Of a DNA stretch of 39,054 nt, positions 8,544 to 18,859 are shown one piece after another. The translations under genes and the position numbers were made by a program. Location of the stretch: contig JAUVTV010000004.1 in assembly GCA_030601305.1 (NCBI GenBank), positions 1 through 39,054 of the forward strand. The letters run 5' to 3'. The first letter of the stretch is position 1. Each line of letters starts with the position of its first letter. This stretch comes from Candidatus Eiseniibacteriota bacterium (lineage in GTDB: Bacteria; Eisenbacteria; RBG-16-71-46; CAIMUX01; WJJG01). Below the pieces are notes generated by a model that had not been told where the DNA came from, made no database searches, and saw only the letters and a program-made list of their open reading frames with translations.

Positions 8544-9626
8544 ATGGAGCGGACGGGGTTGCTCCGGCTCGCGCCGTTTGTCGCGTGCTGGATCGTGGTC
8601 CTGGCCGCACCGCTCGCCGACGCATCCGTCACCAAGGTGGTCTTGGCCGAGGACTTCGGCGCCACTTGGTGAACGACGTGCCATCGGGCTCGGTGCGGGC
8701 TCGGGATCATGGAAGAGGAGTTCGGCGATCAGCTCATCGTCGCCGAGCACCACATCTCGGGTGAGTACCGGAACGCCTGGGCAGACGCGCGGGGCGATTT
8801 CTACGGCGTGGGACCGATCCCCATCGTCTGGTTCGACGGTGTGTACTACGAGTGGGGAGCACAATCCTGCCTGGCCGCCGCGGACGCCTACCGCGGGTGG
8901 ATCAACCAGCGCCTGGATGACACCGGGGGCGTGAGTCCGGTCTCCATCGAGGGCGTCCACTGGTACTACGAGAACCAGATTTGGCTGACCGCCACGTTCC
9001 GGCTCGAGGATCCGGCCGACATCGTCGATGCGCAAGGGTTCCTGCTCGTCATGGAGAACGATCTCTGGTTCGAGTGGGAAACGTACGACCACGGCACCCG
9101 CGCGGCTTACGAGGTCCCGGTCGACCTGACGGAACCGGGCGACCAGGCCTACGTCACGTACACGTTCGACGTCGACCCGGAATGGGATTTGAGCGAGATC
9201 GAGTGCATCGCGTTCCTGCAGACCATGGGCTGCCCACCAGAGGTCTACCAGTCCGCGCGGCTCCCGCTAGGCGCGACCGGATCCGGCGTCGGCGGGCCCG
9301 ACCGCACGCACCACCTGCTCTCCGCCTGGCCGAACCCGTTCAGTGCGAAGTTCTCCGGCGGGAGGCTTGCGTTCAACCTGTCGGCAGTGTCGGACGGTGC
9401 GAATGGGCTCGGGAATGGGCTCGGGAATGAACTCGGGATCGAACTCCTGGATACGGGCGGACGCACGCTGCGCAGCCTTCGGGCTCGACGCGCGGCGCCC
9501 GGTCTGTGGACGGCGGACTGGGACGGGCGCGACTCAGCCGGGCGGCAGCTGCCGGCCGGCAGCTACTGGATCAGGTCCCGCGAGGCACGCGGGGCAGGAG
9601 GGGTGCACCTCATACTGGTGCATTGA
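8544..9626 (+). CDS. Candidate secreted selenoprotein B: thioredoxin/Omp28-like with UxxC, C-terminal FlgD/Ig-like domain
   Basis: ATG 8544 (SD ctggagg). Reading TGA 8670-8672 as Sec gives MERTGLLRLAPFVACWIVVLAAPLADASVTKVVLAEDFGATWUTTCHRARCGLGIMEEEFGDQLIVAEHHISGEYRNAWADARGDFYGVGPIPIVWFDGVYYEWG... continuous to 9626 (about 360 aa). Confidence 0.82.
8670..8706 (+). promoter_or_regulatory. In-frame UGA (Sec) and candidate bSECIS hairpin, gene B
   Basis: UGA ACGACGUGC CAUCG GGCU CGGUG: 5-bp stem (one G-U) with apical loop GGCU; G in the first loop positions fits the described bSECIS consensus. Loop starts about 14 nt after the UGA. By eye only. Confidence 0.45.
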
Positions 9627-9649
9627 GGGGAGACCGAGAGGAGGATGAG

Positions 9650-11806
9650 ATGACATCTGGGGACCATGCGCCTTGCAGGCGCGTCTCGCCCGCGGCGGGG
9701 CGCTTCCTTTTGCTGAGCTTCTGCCTCTTGCTGGGCCTGACCCAGCCGGCGTGGGCGGACGGCATACAGCGGCTGACTCCGGAAGAGGAAGCCGCACGCA
9801 TCGAACGCATTCGCGCGCGCATCGAAGCCCTGGGGTACGACTTCGAGGTGGGACCGACCTCGCTCACCAGCGTTCCCTGGGAGGTGTTCAAGGAGCGCTA
9901 CCTCGGCCTCGAGCTTCCCGAGGGATGGCAACCACGTCCGATCGTCGACGATCACGGCGCGGGTGACCGCGACCTGCCTGCGCGCTGGGACTGGCGCGAA
10001 CACGGGCCGGTGCCCGGCATCCGCCACCAGGGTGCTTGCGGGAGCTGTTGGTGCTTCTCCGCCGCGGCGGCGTTCGAAATGGCGATTCTGCGGACCGAGG
10101 GGTTCGAGGTCGACATCAGCGAGCAACAGGGCCTCTCGTGCAACACCGGCGGCAGTGGCTGCGGTGGGGGCTGGATGGACGACGCCTACGACGTCTGGGA
10201 CGGTTACGGCGCCTACGCCGAGGAGGACTTTCCCTACGAGGCCAACGACGGCATCGCCTGTCCGGGCGACACGTATCCCGCCATCGCGCGCATCGCATCG
10301 GTGCACAGCCTGGGCAACTCGGTGAGCCAGATCAAGCAAGCGATCTACGACCACGGTGCGGTGTCGACCACGGTGATGGTCTACGACGACCTGGTCGCCT
10401 ATCGCGGCGGATGCTACGAGCACAGCTGCAGCTGGGAGCTGAACCATGCGATCGCGCTCGTCGGATGGGACGACGACTACTGCGATGGGCAGGGTGCCTG
10501 GCTCATGCAGAACAGCTGGGGCACCGACTGGGGCATCGACGGCTACGCCCACATGAAGTACGGCACTGCCTGCCTCGGTGAGTACGCGACGTGGGTCGAA
10601 TACGTGGCAATCGCCAATCTGCTGGGCATCAACCATGTGCCGCTCGCCGACACCGAGAACACGAGCGACCCGTACGAGATGATCGCGGAGATCATCGCGA
10701 CCGGCGGCAGCGTCGACCTCGGTGCAAGCTACCTCGACTATCGCATCGACATGGGCTCATGGGTGCAGGTGCCCCTCAGCCACGTCTCGGGTGACGAGTA
10801 CGTCGCCCTGATTCCCGCCCAGTCGGCGGGCACGAAGATCGACTACTACCTGCACGCCGAGGACACGGTCGGAAACGAGAAGACCGTGCCGATGTGGGCC
10901 CCGGACGACACCTACCCGTTCGTCGTCGGCACCTTCGAGCAGATCGTCTTCGAGGACTTCGAGACCGAGTCCGGTTGGACGGTGGGCTACGAGGGTGACG
11001 ACGCGACAGCCGGGATCTGGGAGTGGGGTGATCCCGAGCACACCGACAGCAACGGGCGCACCGTGCAGCCCGAGGACGACCACACGCCCGCGCCGGGCCG
11101 CTACTGTTTCGTCACCGGTGCCGCGGCCGGGTCGGGCGCCGGATCCTACGACGTCGACGGCGGCCGCACGACGCTCCTCTCGCCGGTCTACGACCTGAGC
11201 GAGTACGAGCTGGTGGTCGTCGACTACCGCCGCTGGTACACGAACCGCCGCGGATCGGACCCCTACGAGGACATCTGGGAGGTGAGCGTCCGTTCCGGTG
11301 CCTCCGGTTGGGTGCCCATCGAGTACACCAGCACGTGTCGCGAGAACTGGAGCTACCAGGTCCACATCTTGAAGGACTTCGTCGACATGGGCCCCGAGGT
11401 GCAGCTGCGCTTCGTGGCCTCCGACGAGGACGGCGGCTCGCTGGTCGAGGCGCTCGTGGATGACCTCGAGCTGCGCGGCGTCCGCTCCGGGACCTCAGAT
11501 CTCGCGGATCGCACGCCCGGGCAGGTTCGCGAGCGCGTGATGCTCTGTGCCGCGCCCGTGCCGACCCACTCGCGCGCCGAGGTCGCCTTCTACCTGCCGC
11601 AGAGCGGCACCGCGCGCGTCCAGCTCCTCGACAACGGCGGGCGCCTGCTGCGCGTGCTGCACGCGGGGAGCGCACCGGCGGGGTGGACCCGTCTCGTCTG
11701 GGACGGCCGCGACGGCCAAGCGCGGGCGGTGCCCTCGGGGCTGTACCATCTGCTCGTCGAAACGGATCAGGGGGTCGCGACCCGGAGCCTGCCGGTCCTG
11801 CGGTAG
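9650..11806 (+). CDS. Secreted C1A (papain-like) cysteine peptidase with C-terminal FlgD/Ig-like domain
   Basis: MTSGDHAPCRRVSPAAGRFLLLSFCLLLGLTQPAWA signal peptide; LPARWDWREHGPVPGIRHQGACGSCWCFSAAAAFE; ELNHAIALVGWDDDYCDGQGAWLMQNSWGTDWG; C-terminus WDGRDGQARAVPSGLYHLLVETDQGVATRSLPVLR. ATG 9650 after gagaggagg. Confidence 0.93.
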   Translation: MTSGDHAPCRRVSPAAGRFLLLSFCLLLGLTQPAWADGIQRLTPEEEAARIERIRARIEALGYDFEVGPTSLTSVPWEVFKERYLGLELPEGWQPRPIVDDHGAGDRDLPARWDWREHGPVPGIRHQGACGSCWCFSAAAAFEMAILRTEGFEVDISEQQGLSCNTGGSGCGGGWMDDAYDVWDGYGAYAEEDFPYEANDGIACPGDTYPAIARIASVHSLGNSVSQIKQAIYDHGAVSTTVMVYDDLVAYRGGCYEHSCSWELNHAIALVGWDDDYCDGQGAWLMQNSWGTDWGIDGYAHMKYGTACLGEYATWVEYVAIANLLGINHVPLADTENTSDPYEMIAEIIATGGSVDLGASYLDYRIDMGSWVQVPLSHVSGDEYVALIPAQSAGTKIDYYLHAEDTVGNEKTVPMWAPDDTYPFVVGTFEQIVFEDFETESGWTVGYEGDDATAGIWEWGDPEHTDSNGRTVQPEDDHTPAPGRYCFVTGAAAGSGAGSYDVDGGRTTLLSPVYDLSEYELVVVDYRRWYTNRRGSDPYEDIWEVSVRSGASGWVPIEYTSTCRENWSYQVHILKDFVDMGPEVQLRFVASDEDGGSLVEALVDDLELRGVRSGTSDLADRTPGQVRERVMLCAAPVPTHSRAEVAFYLPQSGTARVQLLDNGGRLLRVLHAGSAPAGWTRLVWDGRDGQARAVPSGLYHLLVETDQGVATRSLPVLR

Positions 11807-12024
11807 GCCGGTGAGCCTTCACCCGATCTTGTATCCAAGATAAGAAGCCCGCTGTGGCACGACCGTGAGGGGCGTGCTAGGATCGGCCCCGTTCTACCCG
11901 GTAGTTCAGGGTCCGGTCGCGCATTTCTGTCCGCAGCCCAAGCAGGTGAACTCTCTGACGCGCGGGCATCCGGGTGACGGCATCCCCCCGGGCACGCTGC
12001 GGCCGGCGCTCCGAGGAGGCACAT

Positions 12025-12402
12025 ATGATGTACCGTTGGCACGCCGGCTATGTGGCCTGGCTGCTGAACCGGATCACCGGCATCCTCATTACCTTCTACC
12101 TCGTCATGCACATCTGGGTCATCCACCACCTCGCCCATGGACCGGAGAAGTACCGCATGGTCATGGACTTCCTCGGAAGCCCGATCTTCGTGTTCTTCGA
12201 GATCTGCATCATCGGCGTGGTGCTCTACCACATGATGAACGGGATCCGGATCGTGCTCGTCGACTTCGGCAACGGCGCCTGGACGCACAAGACCCTCTTC
12301 TGGGTGGTCATGGCCATCGGCGTGGTGCTCTTCGTGCTCTGCATCTGGGAGCTCGCCGGAGCGTTGCTCGGCCTGAGCCACGCGGTGGCGGCAACCCACT
12401 AG
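12025..12402 (+). CDS. sdhC: Succinate dehydrogenase cytochrome b556 subunit
   Basis: MMYRWHAGYVAWLLNRITGILITFYLVMHIWVIHHLAHG...EICIIGVVLYHMMNGIRIVLVDFG; first gene of the sdh cluster. Confidence 0.9.
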   Translation: MMYRWHAGYVAWLLNRITGILITFYLVMHIWVIHHLAHGPEKYRMVMDFLGSPIFVFFEICIIGVVLYHMMNGIRIVLVDFGNGAWTHKTLFWVVMAIGVVLFVLCIWELAGALLGLSHAVAATH

Positions 12403-12468
12403 CGGCGCCATGCGATCTCCGAACGCACACCGGAGGCCCGCAACCCGCGAGCGACAAGGGGAGGAGGC

Positions 12469-12828
12469 ATGAAAGAGAGAGGAATCGGATCGGGTGGCGC
12501 ACTTGCCTGGTTCCTGCAGCGATTGACGGGGATCGTGCTCGTGCCGATCCTGCTCGTGCACTTGCTCACCATGCATCGCTACCACGAACACGGGCTGGCC
12601 TGGGATCAGGTCACGCGCCTGATGAGCAACCCGTACTGGAAGGTGCTCGAGATCTCGTTTCTCGTCCTGGCGCTGTACCACGGACTGAACGGGATCTACG
12701 CGATCATCCAGGACTACGTGAAAGTCGCCTGGGTGCGTCTTGCGATCTTCAGCCTGGTGATCCTCGCCGGGCTGGTGCTTTTGGTGTTCGGTATCGTCAC
12801 CGTGCTTTCGATCAAGGCTCCCGCCTAG
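12469..12828 (+). CDS. sdhD: Succinate dehydrogenase membrane anchor subunit
   Basis: [30 protein letters not shown]...[24 protein letters not shown]; between sdhC and sdhA. Confidence 0.87.
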   Translation: MKERGIGSGGALAWFLQRLTGIVLVPILLVHLLTMHRYHEHGLAWDQVTRLMSNPYWKVLEISFLVLALYHGLNGIYAIIQDYVKVAWVRLAIFSLVILAGLVLLVFGIVTVLSIKAPA

Positions 12829-12895
12829 CGACCGAAGACGCCTCGGCAACGCGCCGGGGCGCTCCTCGCGCGGGATGGAACTCGAGGAAGGGGCC

Positions 12896-14647
12896 ATGAA
12901 GCTCGACGTGACCTATCACAAGCACGACGTGGTGGTTGTCGGCGCGGGGATCGCCGGTCTCTACGCGGCGCTCAAGACGAGCGGCGAGGTCGACACGGCG
13001 GTCATCAGCAAGGTCTACCCCACGCGCTCGCACTCGGGGGCCGCGCAGGGCGGATGTGCCGCCTCGCTGGGCAATATGATGGAGGACCACTGGGAGTGGC
13101 ACATGTACGACACCGTGCGCGGCTCCGACTACCTGGGTGACCAGGATGCCCAGGCGCTGCTCGTGCGCGATGCCGTACAGGTGATGTACGAGATGGAGCA
13201 CCTCGGCGTACCGTTCGACCGCACCGAGGAGGGCAGAATCGCCCAACGCCCCTTCGGCGGGCACTTCGGCAACTTCGGCAAGTCGCCGATGAAGCGTTCC
13301 TGCTATGCCGCCGACCGCACCGGACACGCCCAGCTCCACGCGCTCTACGAGCAGTGCGTGAAGAACGAGGTGCGCTTCTACAACGAATTCTACTCGCTCT
13401 TGCTGATCATGAAGGGCGGAACCTGCCTGGGCCTGGTTGCCTGGGACATCATCCGGGGCGGCCTGCACGTCTTCCACGCCAAGGCGGTGCATCTGGCGAC
13501 CGGCGGCTACGCGCGCTGCTGGAAGATCACCTCGAACGCGATGGCCAATACCGGCGACGGGCTGGCGCTCGTCATGCGCCAGGGATTGCCGCTGGAGGAC
13601 ATGGAGTTTGTCCAGTTCCACCCGACCGGTGTCTGGAAGCACGGCATGCTCGTCTCCGAGGCGGCCCGCGGCGAGGGCGGCTATCTGACCAACGACAAGG
13701 GCGAGCGCTTCATGAAGGAGTACGCCAAGGAGAAGATGGAGCTTGCCCCGCGCGACGTCGTTTCCCGCGCCGTGCAGACCGAGATCAACGAAGGACGGGG
13801 CATCGGCGGGCAGGACTGCGTCCACATCGATCTGCGCCACCTCGGCAAGGAGAAGATCTTGACGCGCCTGCCGCAGGTGCGCGAGTTGGCCTTGAAGTTT
13901 CTCGGGCGCGACATGATCACCGACCCGGTTCCCATCCAGCCCACGGCGCACTACTCGATGGGCGGCATCCCGGTGAACCTGGACACGCTGGTGCTGGGCG
14001 ACAGCCAGAAGGGAACCGTCCCGGGATTGTACGCCTCGGGCGAATGCGCCTGCGTCTCGGTGCACGGCGCCAACCGGCTGGGGACGAACTCGACGCTTGA
14101 GTGCGCCGTGTTCGGTCGCCTGGGCGGCCTCAAGATGCTCGACTATGTGCGCCAGCACTCGGGGCACGAGGACCTGCCCGCAGACGCGGCCGAGATGGCC
14201 CGCGAGGAGATCGAACACCTGCTCTCGACCGCCGGTACGAAGAGCGGCGTGCGGTCGGCGGACTTGCGCACCCGCTTGCAGGAGACGATGTCCGAGAACA
14301 TGGCCGTCTACCGCAACCAGGGGGATCTCGAGAAGCAGGTGAAGATCTGTCAGGAGCTGCGCGAGCAGTGTCGTCAAGTGGCGATCGACGACGGGGGTCT
14401 CTGTGCCAACACGGATCTGATCGAAGCGGTCGAGCTGGGACACATGCTCGACTACTCCTACGTCATCGCGCGCTGTGCCCTCGAGCGGACCGAGTGCCGC
14501 GGGGCGCATTGGCGGACGGATCACCCGGGCCGCAACGACAAGGAGTGGCTCAAGCACACGATGGCCTGGCTGGAAGGCGATCATGTCCGCCTCGAGTACA
14601 AGCCCGTCGTGATCACCCGGTTCCAGCCGGAGGAGCGGAAGTACTAG
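12896..14647 (+). CDS. sdhA: Succinate dehydrogenase flavoprotein subunit
   Basis: [90 protein letters not shown] 12896. Confidence 0.96.
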   Translation: MKLDVTYHKHDVVVVGAGIAGLYAALKTSGEVDTAVISKVYPTRSHSGAAQGGCAASLGNMMEDHWEWHMYDTVRGSDYLGDQDAQALLVRDAVQVMYEMEHLGVPFDRTEEGRIAQRPFGGHFGNFGKSPMKRSCYAADRTGHAQLHALYEQCVKNEVRFYNEFYSLLLIMKGGTCLGLVAWDIIRGGLHVFHAKAVHLATGGYARCWKITSNAMANTGDGLALVMRQGLPLEDMEFVQFHPTGVWKHGMLVSEAARGEGGYLTNDKGERFMKEYAKEKMELAPRDVVSRAVQTEINEGRGIGGQDCVHIDLRHLGKEKILTRLPQVRELALKFLGRDMITDPVPIQPTAHYSMGGIPVNLDTLVLGDSQKGTVPGLYASGECACVSVHGANRLGTNSTLECAVFGRLGGLKMLDYVRQHSGHEDLPADAAEMAREEIEHLLSTAGTKSGVRSADLRTRLQETMSENMAVYRNQGDLEKQVKICQELREQCRQVAIDDGGLCANTDLIEAVELGHMLDYSYVIARCALERTECRGAHWRTDHPGRNDKEWLKHTMAWLEGDHVRLEYKPVVITRFQPEERKY

Positions 14648-14671
14648 GGCTGTCAGGTAAGGGGAGATGCG

Positions 14672-15373
14672 ATGGAGCGGACGCTGCGGGTCTTCAGATT
14701 CAATCCCGAGACCGGCCAGGAGCCACACTACGACACCTTCACCATCGAGGTCGAAGATTCGTGGACGGTCTTGGACGCGCTCAACGAGATCAAGTGGCAT
14801 CACGACGGATCCCTGTCCTACCGGCGCTCCTGTCGTCACGGGATCTGCGGCTCGTGTGCCATGATGGTCAACGGCAAGAACGAGGCCACCTGTGAGAAGC
14901 CGCTCTCCGCGCTGAAGGGCACGATCACCGTCGAGCCGCTCAAATCGTTCCCCGTGATCAAGGACCTGATGGTCGACCAGGAGGACTTCTTCGAGAAACT
15001 GCGCCTGGTCAAGCCGTGGTTGATCAACCACAAGGCGCCCCCGACCGACAAGGAACGCCTGCAGAGCCCTGAAGACCGCAAGATCATCGACGGAACCTGG
15101 GAGTGCATTCTCTGCGGGGCGTGTACCTCATCGTGTCCCGCGTTCTGGGACAACCAGGGCTTTCTCGGGCCGGCAGCGCTGCTGAAAGCTTTCCGCTACG
15201 TGGGCGACACGCGCGACGAGGGTCTCGACGAACGCGTCGGCATCCTCGACAGCAAGATCGGCGTGTGGCGCTGTCACACGATCTTCAACTGCGTGGAGGC
15301 GTGTCCGAAGTCGCTCAATCCGACCGCCGCGATCGTCAAGCTGCGCCGGCGGCTCATTCAGGAGAAGCTGTAG
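14672..15373 (+). CDS. sdhB: Succinate dehydrogenase iron-sulfur subunit
   Basis: CRHGICGSCAMMVNGKNEATCEKPLSAL; CILCGACTSSCPAFW; CHTIFNCVEACPKSLNPTAAI. Confidence 0.96.
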   Translation: MERTLRVFRFNPETGQEPHYDTFTIEVEDSWTVLDALNEIKWHHDGSLSYRRSCRHGICGSCAMMVNGKNEATCEKPLSALKGTITVEPLKSFPVIKDLMVDQEDFFEKLRLVKPWLINHKAPPTDKERLQSPEDRKIIDGTWECILCGACTSSCPAFWDNQGFLGPAALLKAFRYVGDTRDEGLDERVGILDSKIGVWRCHTIFNCVEACPKSLNPTAAIVKLRRRLIQEKL

Positions 15374-15430
15374 GCGGGACGCGCGCCGCGGCGCGTCATT
15401 CCCCTGGCCCTCGCTTGAGGAGGTGTTGCG

Positions 15431-16474
15431 TTGGCAGATCGCACCGGTGGCTATGGGCGATTGCTCTTGCTATGCGCGGGCTACTTCGTGGGCTACGCGC
15501 TCTTTGGGGTCGCCCTGAAGTGGCTGCTGGACACACGACCGGGCTTCCCCGGGATGCCCGGGATGGAGACCCTCTTCAATACCACCGTCGGGGGCATGTC
15601 GATCTGCCTCCTGGTCGTTCTGGTGTTCTGGTGGCCCGGCCGACTGAAAAGCACGCTCTCCCCCATCTTCGGCGGCCGTCTGCCGGGCGAATACGCTTGG
15701 CTCATCCCCTCCGGGATCTGCACCGGCTTCGTCATCCCGACCACAACCTTGATGTACACCTACGGCTACTCGGTGATGGTGGCCATGGTGCTCATGCGCG
15801 CGTCCCTGATCATCGTCAGCCGGGTCGTCGACGCCATCCTGATCCGACAAGGCCATCTGGACAAGGAGGTCTACTGGCAGGAAAACGCCGCGGTTGTCGC
15901 TGCCGTCGCGGCCGTGAGTGTCGTCGTGTTCGCCGCCGGGCCGAAAGATTTCCAGTTCTTCGAGTCACCCGCGGCCATGATCACCATGGCGTTGTACATC
16001 GTCCCTTACGCACTGCGCATCTACATCTTGAATCGGTTCAAGGTGAAGGTAGATCATAGGGCGATCTTCGGCATTGAGCAGATATTCGCAGCTTTGACGG
16101 TCCTGGTGGTTTTGTTCGCCGGCATCTTGGCATTCCAGGCGGGATGGCAGCCGCCACAGATGGCGGGCGTGGTGCACGCGTTCTTCCATCCGTCATCTAC
16201 GGCCATCCTGATCGGCGTACCCTACGGGATCATCGCGTTTTTCTCCGTATTCATCTTCCTATACAGAGGCGGCACGGCAACCTTCAATACTACGGTGAAC
16301 CGATTGACCTCGCTGCTGGCCGGAACGGTGGCCACGTTGTTGTTCCACTTCCTCTTCCAGGGCAAGGCGGTTCGGGACTATCAGTGGGGGGCGCTGCTGA
16401 TCGTCTTCGCCGCCATCGGTTTCCTGGCCTGGGCCGGGAGAAGGCGCGCGGCCGAGGTCGGGACCGTGCGCTAG
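15431..16474 (+). CDS. DMT/EamA-like multi-pass membrane transporter
   Basis: About 10 hydrophobic segments, e.g. LLLLCAGYFVGYALFGVALKWLL, MSICLLVVLVFWW, GALLIVFAAIGFLAWAGRRR. Confidence 0.65.
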   Translation: MADRTGGYGRLLLLCAGYFVGYALFGVALKWLLDTRPGFPGMPGMETLFNTTVGGMSICLLVVLVFWWPGRLKSTLSPIFGGRLPGEYAWLIPSGICTGFVIPTTTLMYTYGYSVMVAMVLMRASLIIVSRVVDAILIRQGHLDKEVYWQENAAVVAAVAAVSVVVFAAGPKDFQFFESPAAMITMALYIVPYALRIYILNRFKVKVDHRAIFGIEQIFAALTVLVVLFAGILAFQAGWQPPQMAGVVHAFFHPSSTAILIGVPYGIIAFFSVFIFLYRGGTATFNTTVNRLTSLLAGTVATLLFHFLFQGKAVRDYQWGALLIVFAAIGFLAWAGRRRAAEVGTVR

Positions 16475-16506
16475 CAGCCAGGATGACTTCTGCCACGGGT
16501 TGCTAG
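16471..16506 (+). repeat. Dispersed hairpin element, copy 1
   Basis: CTAGCAGCC (16471-16479) / GGTTGCTAG (16498-16506), 9-bp stem with one G-U, 18-nt loop aGGATGACTTCTGCCACG. Confidence 0.75.
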
Positions 16507-16691
16507 GCTCGGATCGCTCATCGGGCGCCAACCGCTCATGCCCGTAGATTTGCTCAGGATCCAGAGTACTTCTACTCGCGATCGTGAGTAATCGGTTAGC
16601 TCCTTGGAGTTCAATATGTTCCAGGGACCCATCCGGGCTGAGATCAGGAAGCGTCTGGAGCCCGGCGGGAGAATGACTCGTTCGATAGGAA

Positions 16692-16729
16692 GATCCCTCC
16701 GCCACCCGATGATCACCGCCGGAGGGATC
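16692..16729 (-). terminator. Intrinsic-terminator-like hairpin after the VWA gene
   Basis: Perfect 10-bp inverted repeat gatccctccg / cggagggatc directly 3' of the minus-strand stop; followed on the minus strand by TTCCTATC. Confidence 0.55.
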
Positions 16730-16732
16730 CTA

Positions 16733-18859
16733 CTAGCGCTTCAGAGCGCCGGCCCGCTCGACGACCTCTTCGAATCTCACGACCTCGGGCTTGGCGCGGA
16801 ATTCCTCCGGCAGTGTGCGGAGCAGATCCAGGATGGCTGAGAAGGACCCTTCGCGCGCCCAGTAGCTCCAACGCAGGATCTCGGCGAACTCGGCGACGCA
16901 GGCGTCCAGCACCAGGTCGGGCACGGCGCTCTGCACGGATGCGTACAAGTGTCCGACCTCCGCCACCTGCTCCAGCTCCACGAACACCTGCTCCCAAGGC
17001 TGCTCGTAGCGGAGCCGGACGGTGGCCAGACGTCCGGAGGGAACGTCGCGGTTGAGCTTGATCTCGTACAACGCCGTGACCTCGTGACCGGCCCCGATCT
17101 CGGCGGCGTCCACGCGATTGTTGCGGAAGTCGGCGTCGCGCACGTCGCGGTTCTCGTACCCGATGAGGCGATACTGATGAACGTGCTGGGGATCGAACGT
17201 CACCTGAGCCTTCGTATTGCGCGCGATGATCTGAAGCGTTCCGACGAGGTTCTCGCGCAGCACGCGCACCGCCTCGTCCATGTCGTCCACGTAGGCGTAG
17301 TTGCCGTCGCCGGCGTCCGCCAGTTGCTCCATGAGCACATCGTTGTAGTTGCCCAGCCCCACGCCGATCGTGGAGAGCGTGATCTGATCGGCGTCGCCCC
17401 GCACCGATCGCAGGATGTTCTCCCAGCCGGTGACTTCGAGATTGGCGACGCCGTCGGAGAAGAAGAAGATCCGGTTGATCCAGCCCGGCCGGTGCCGTCC
17501 GCGCAGCATCCCGTAGCCCAGGTGGAGCCCGTGTCCGGCATTGGTTCCGCCGTGGGGACGCAGGCGCCACACCTTCTCCCGCAGAGCCGAGGCATCCCCC
17601 ACGTCACCGAGGGGGTGGATCACCTTCGCGCGCGGCCCGAAGGTGATGATTCCGACACGGTCGTCGGGCCGCAGCTCTTCGAAGAGCACATCGAGGGCGG
17701 CCTTGACGACCTCGAGGCGGTCTCCGCCCTTCATTGATCCCGAGGTGTCGATGACCAGTGCCAGCTGAGCCGGCAGCCGCTGCTCCTCTGTGACTACACG
17801 CCCGCGGACGCCGACACGCAGCAAGCGGTAGCTGCCGTCGTCCACGTGGGCGAACGGTGACGGCATGCCGTCGATGTGGATGCTGAAGTCTCCCGACTCA
17901 GGCGGCGCATAGTCCTTGCGGAAGTAGTTCACGAATTCCTCGACGCGCACCGCGGCCGCGGGCGGGAGGTGCCCCTCGTGGATGTAGCGCCGGCTGATCG
18001 TGTAGGAGCCGGTGTCGACATCCAGCGCGAAGGTCGATTGCGAATCCTCCGCGGCGATCACGAACGGGTTCGTGCCGGCGTGCTCGAAGAACATGTCGTC
18101 GGCCAGCTCGGCGTTGACCGGCCGCCCGCCACCCGTGCCCGAGGGATACGGGGGACGGCGCGGGACGTTGACCGGGGGCATCGGTGGCGGAGACCGCCGG
18201 GCTACCTGGTCGGGCCTCTTGACGTGCACCATCGGGTTGCCCGGGCTCGGCGAGGGCGGCGTGAAGGGTCGGAATTGAACGTCCCCGATCTTCTCTCCGA
18301 CAGGCACGCCGTCCACTTGGTACTGCACCTCGCCGGCGCGGCCACCGCGGAACTGCAGCTCGCCCCCCTTGGCGATGACCCCCGCCTGGAGGCGGATGAC
18401 CTCCTCGATGTTGTCCGCCGGCAGGTCAGAGAAATTTTCGGCGGAAATGGCGTGTGCGGTTCCCGTAGGGCCCTTGTAGATCTTCTCCTTCTTCTTCCCA
18501 GTGATCTGGACCTCGGCGAGCGTCGCGACAACCGCAGCATTCAGCGCCCCGCTGTCCGGCGGTGCCACAACCGCGTGCACCTCCTCACTGTCCGGGAACG
18601 CCGCCACCGCATCCACCCGCGGCATCCCGACGCCGGTCTCCAGCCGGGACGTAGACGCCAGCCACCAGGCGGCGACGACGAGAAGGATCACCCCGGCACC
18701 GACCATCACCCGCAGGGGCAGGACGCCCATCTGCTGGGCGCGTGACCAGCGCGCTGCGGTGTTGCGCCGGCGATCCAGCGCCCTGCGAAGCCCCGTCCAG
18801 ACGCGGTATTCTTCGTCTCGGTTCAGCTGGGCTCGCCAGTGTTCGAGCTCCCGTTTCAT
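16733..18859 (-). CDS. Membrane-anchored VWA-domain protein (YfbK-like) with TonB-plug-like segment; putative anti-sigma-type partner
   Basis: MKRELEHWRAQLNRDEEYRVWTGLRRALDRRR..., TM RVMVGAGVILLVVAAWWLA, plug-like ITGKKKEKIYKGPTGTAHAISAENFSDLPADNIEEVIRLQAGVIAKGGELQFRGGRAGEVQYQVDGVPV, VWA LALVIDTSGSMKGGDRLEVVKAAL (MIDAS). ATG at 18859 overlaps the sigma factor stop. Confidence 0.87.
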   Translation of the reverse strand: MKRELEHWRAQLNRDEEYRVWTGLRRALDRRRNTAARWSRAQQMGVLPLRVMVGAGVILLVVAAWWLASTSRLETGVGMPRVDAVAAFPDSEEVHAVVAPPDSGALNAAVVATLAEVQITGKKKEKIYKGPTGTAHAISAENFSDLPADNIEEVIRLQAGVIAKGGELQFRGGRAGEVQYQVDGVPVGEKIGDVQFRPFTPPSPSPGNPMVHVKRPDQVARRSPPPMPPVNVPRRPPYPSGTGGGRPVNAELADDMFFEHAGTNPFVIAAEDSQSTFALDVDTGSYTISRRYIHEGHLPPAAAVRVEEFVNYFRKDYAPPESGDFSIHIDGMPSPFAHVDDGSYRLLRVGVRGRVVTEEQRLPAQLALVIDTSGSMKGGDRLEVVKAALDVLFEELRPDDRVGIITFGPRAKVIHPLGDVGDASALREKVWRLRPHGGTNAGHGLHLGYGMLRGRHRPGWINRIFFFSDGVANLEVTGWENILRSVRGDADQITLSTIGVGLGNYNDVLMEQLADAGDGNYAYVDDMDEAVRVLRENLVGTLQIIARNTKAQVTFDPQHVHQYRLIGYENRDVRDADFRNNRVDAAEIGAGHEVTALYEIKLNRDVPSGRLATVRLRYEQPWEQVFVELEQVAEVGHLYASVQSAVPDLVLDACVAEFAEILRWSYWAREGSFSAILDLLRTLPEEFRAKPEVVRFEEVVERAGALKR

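Noticed and set aside
7366-9626. Genes A and B as pseudogenes with nonsense mutations
   Set aside because: Three independent genes with a TGA at the same functional position, no other disruptions, intact signal peptides and Shine-Dalgarno sites make chance nonsense mutations unlikely, though read-level checks are still needed.
12812-15031. 739-aa minus-strand ORF opposite sdhA/sdhB
   Set aside because: Shadow ORF; the plus strand encodes clear SdhA and SdhB.
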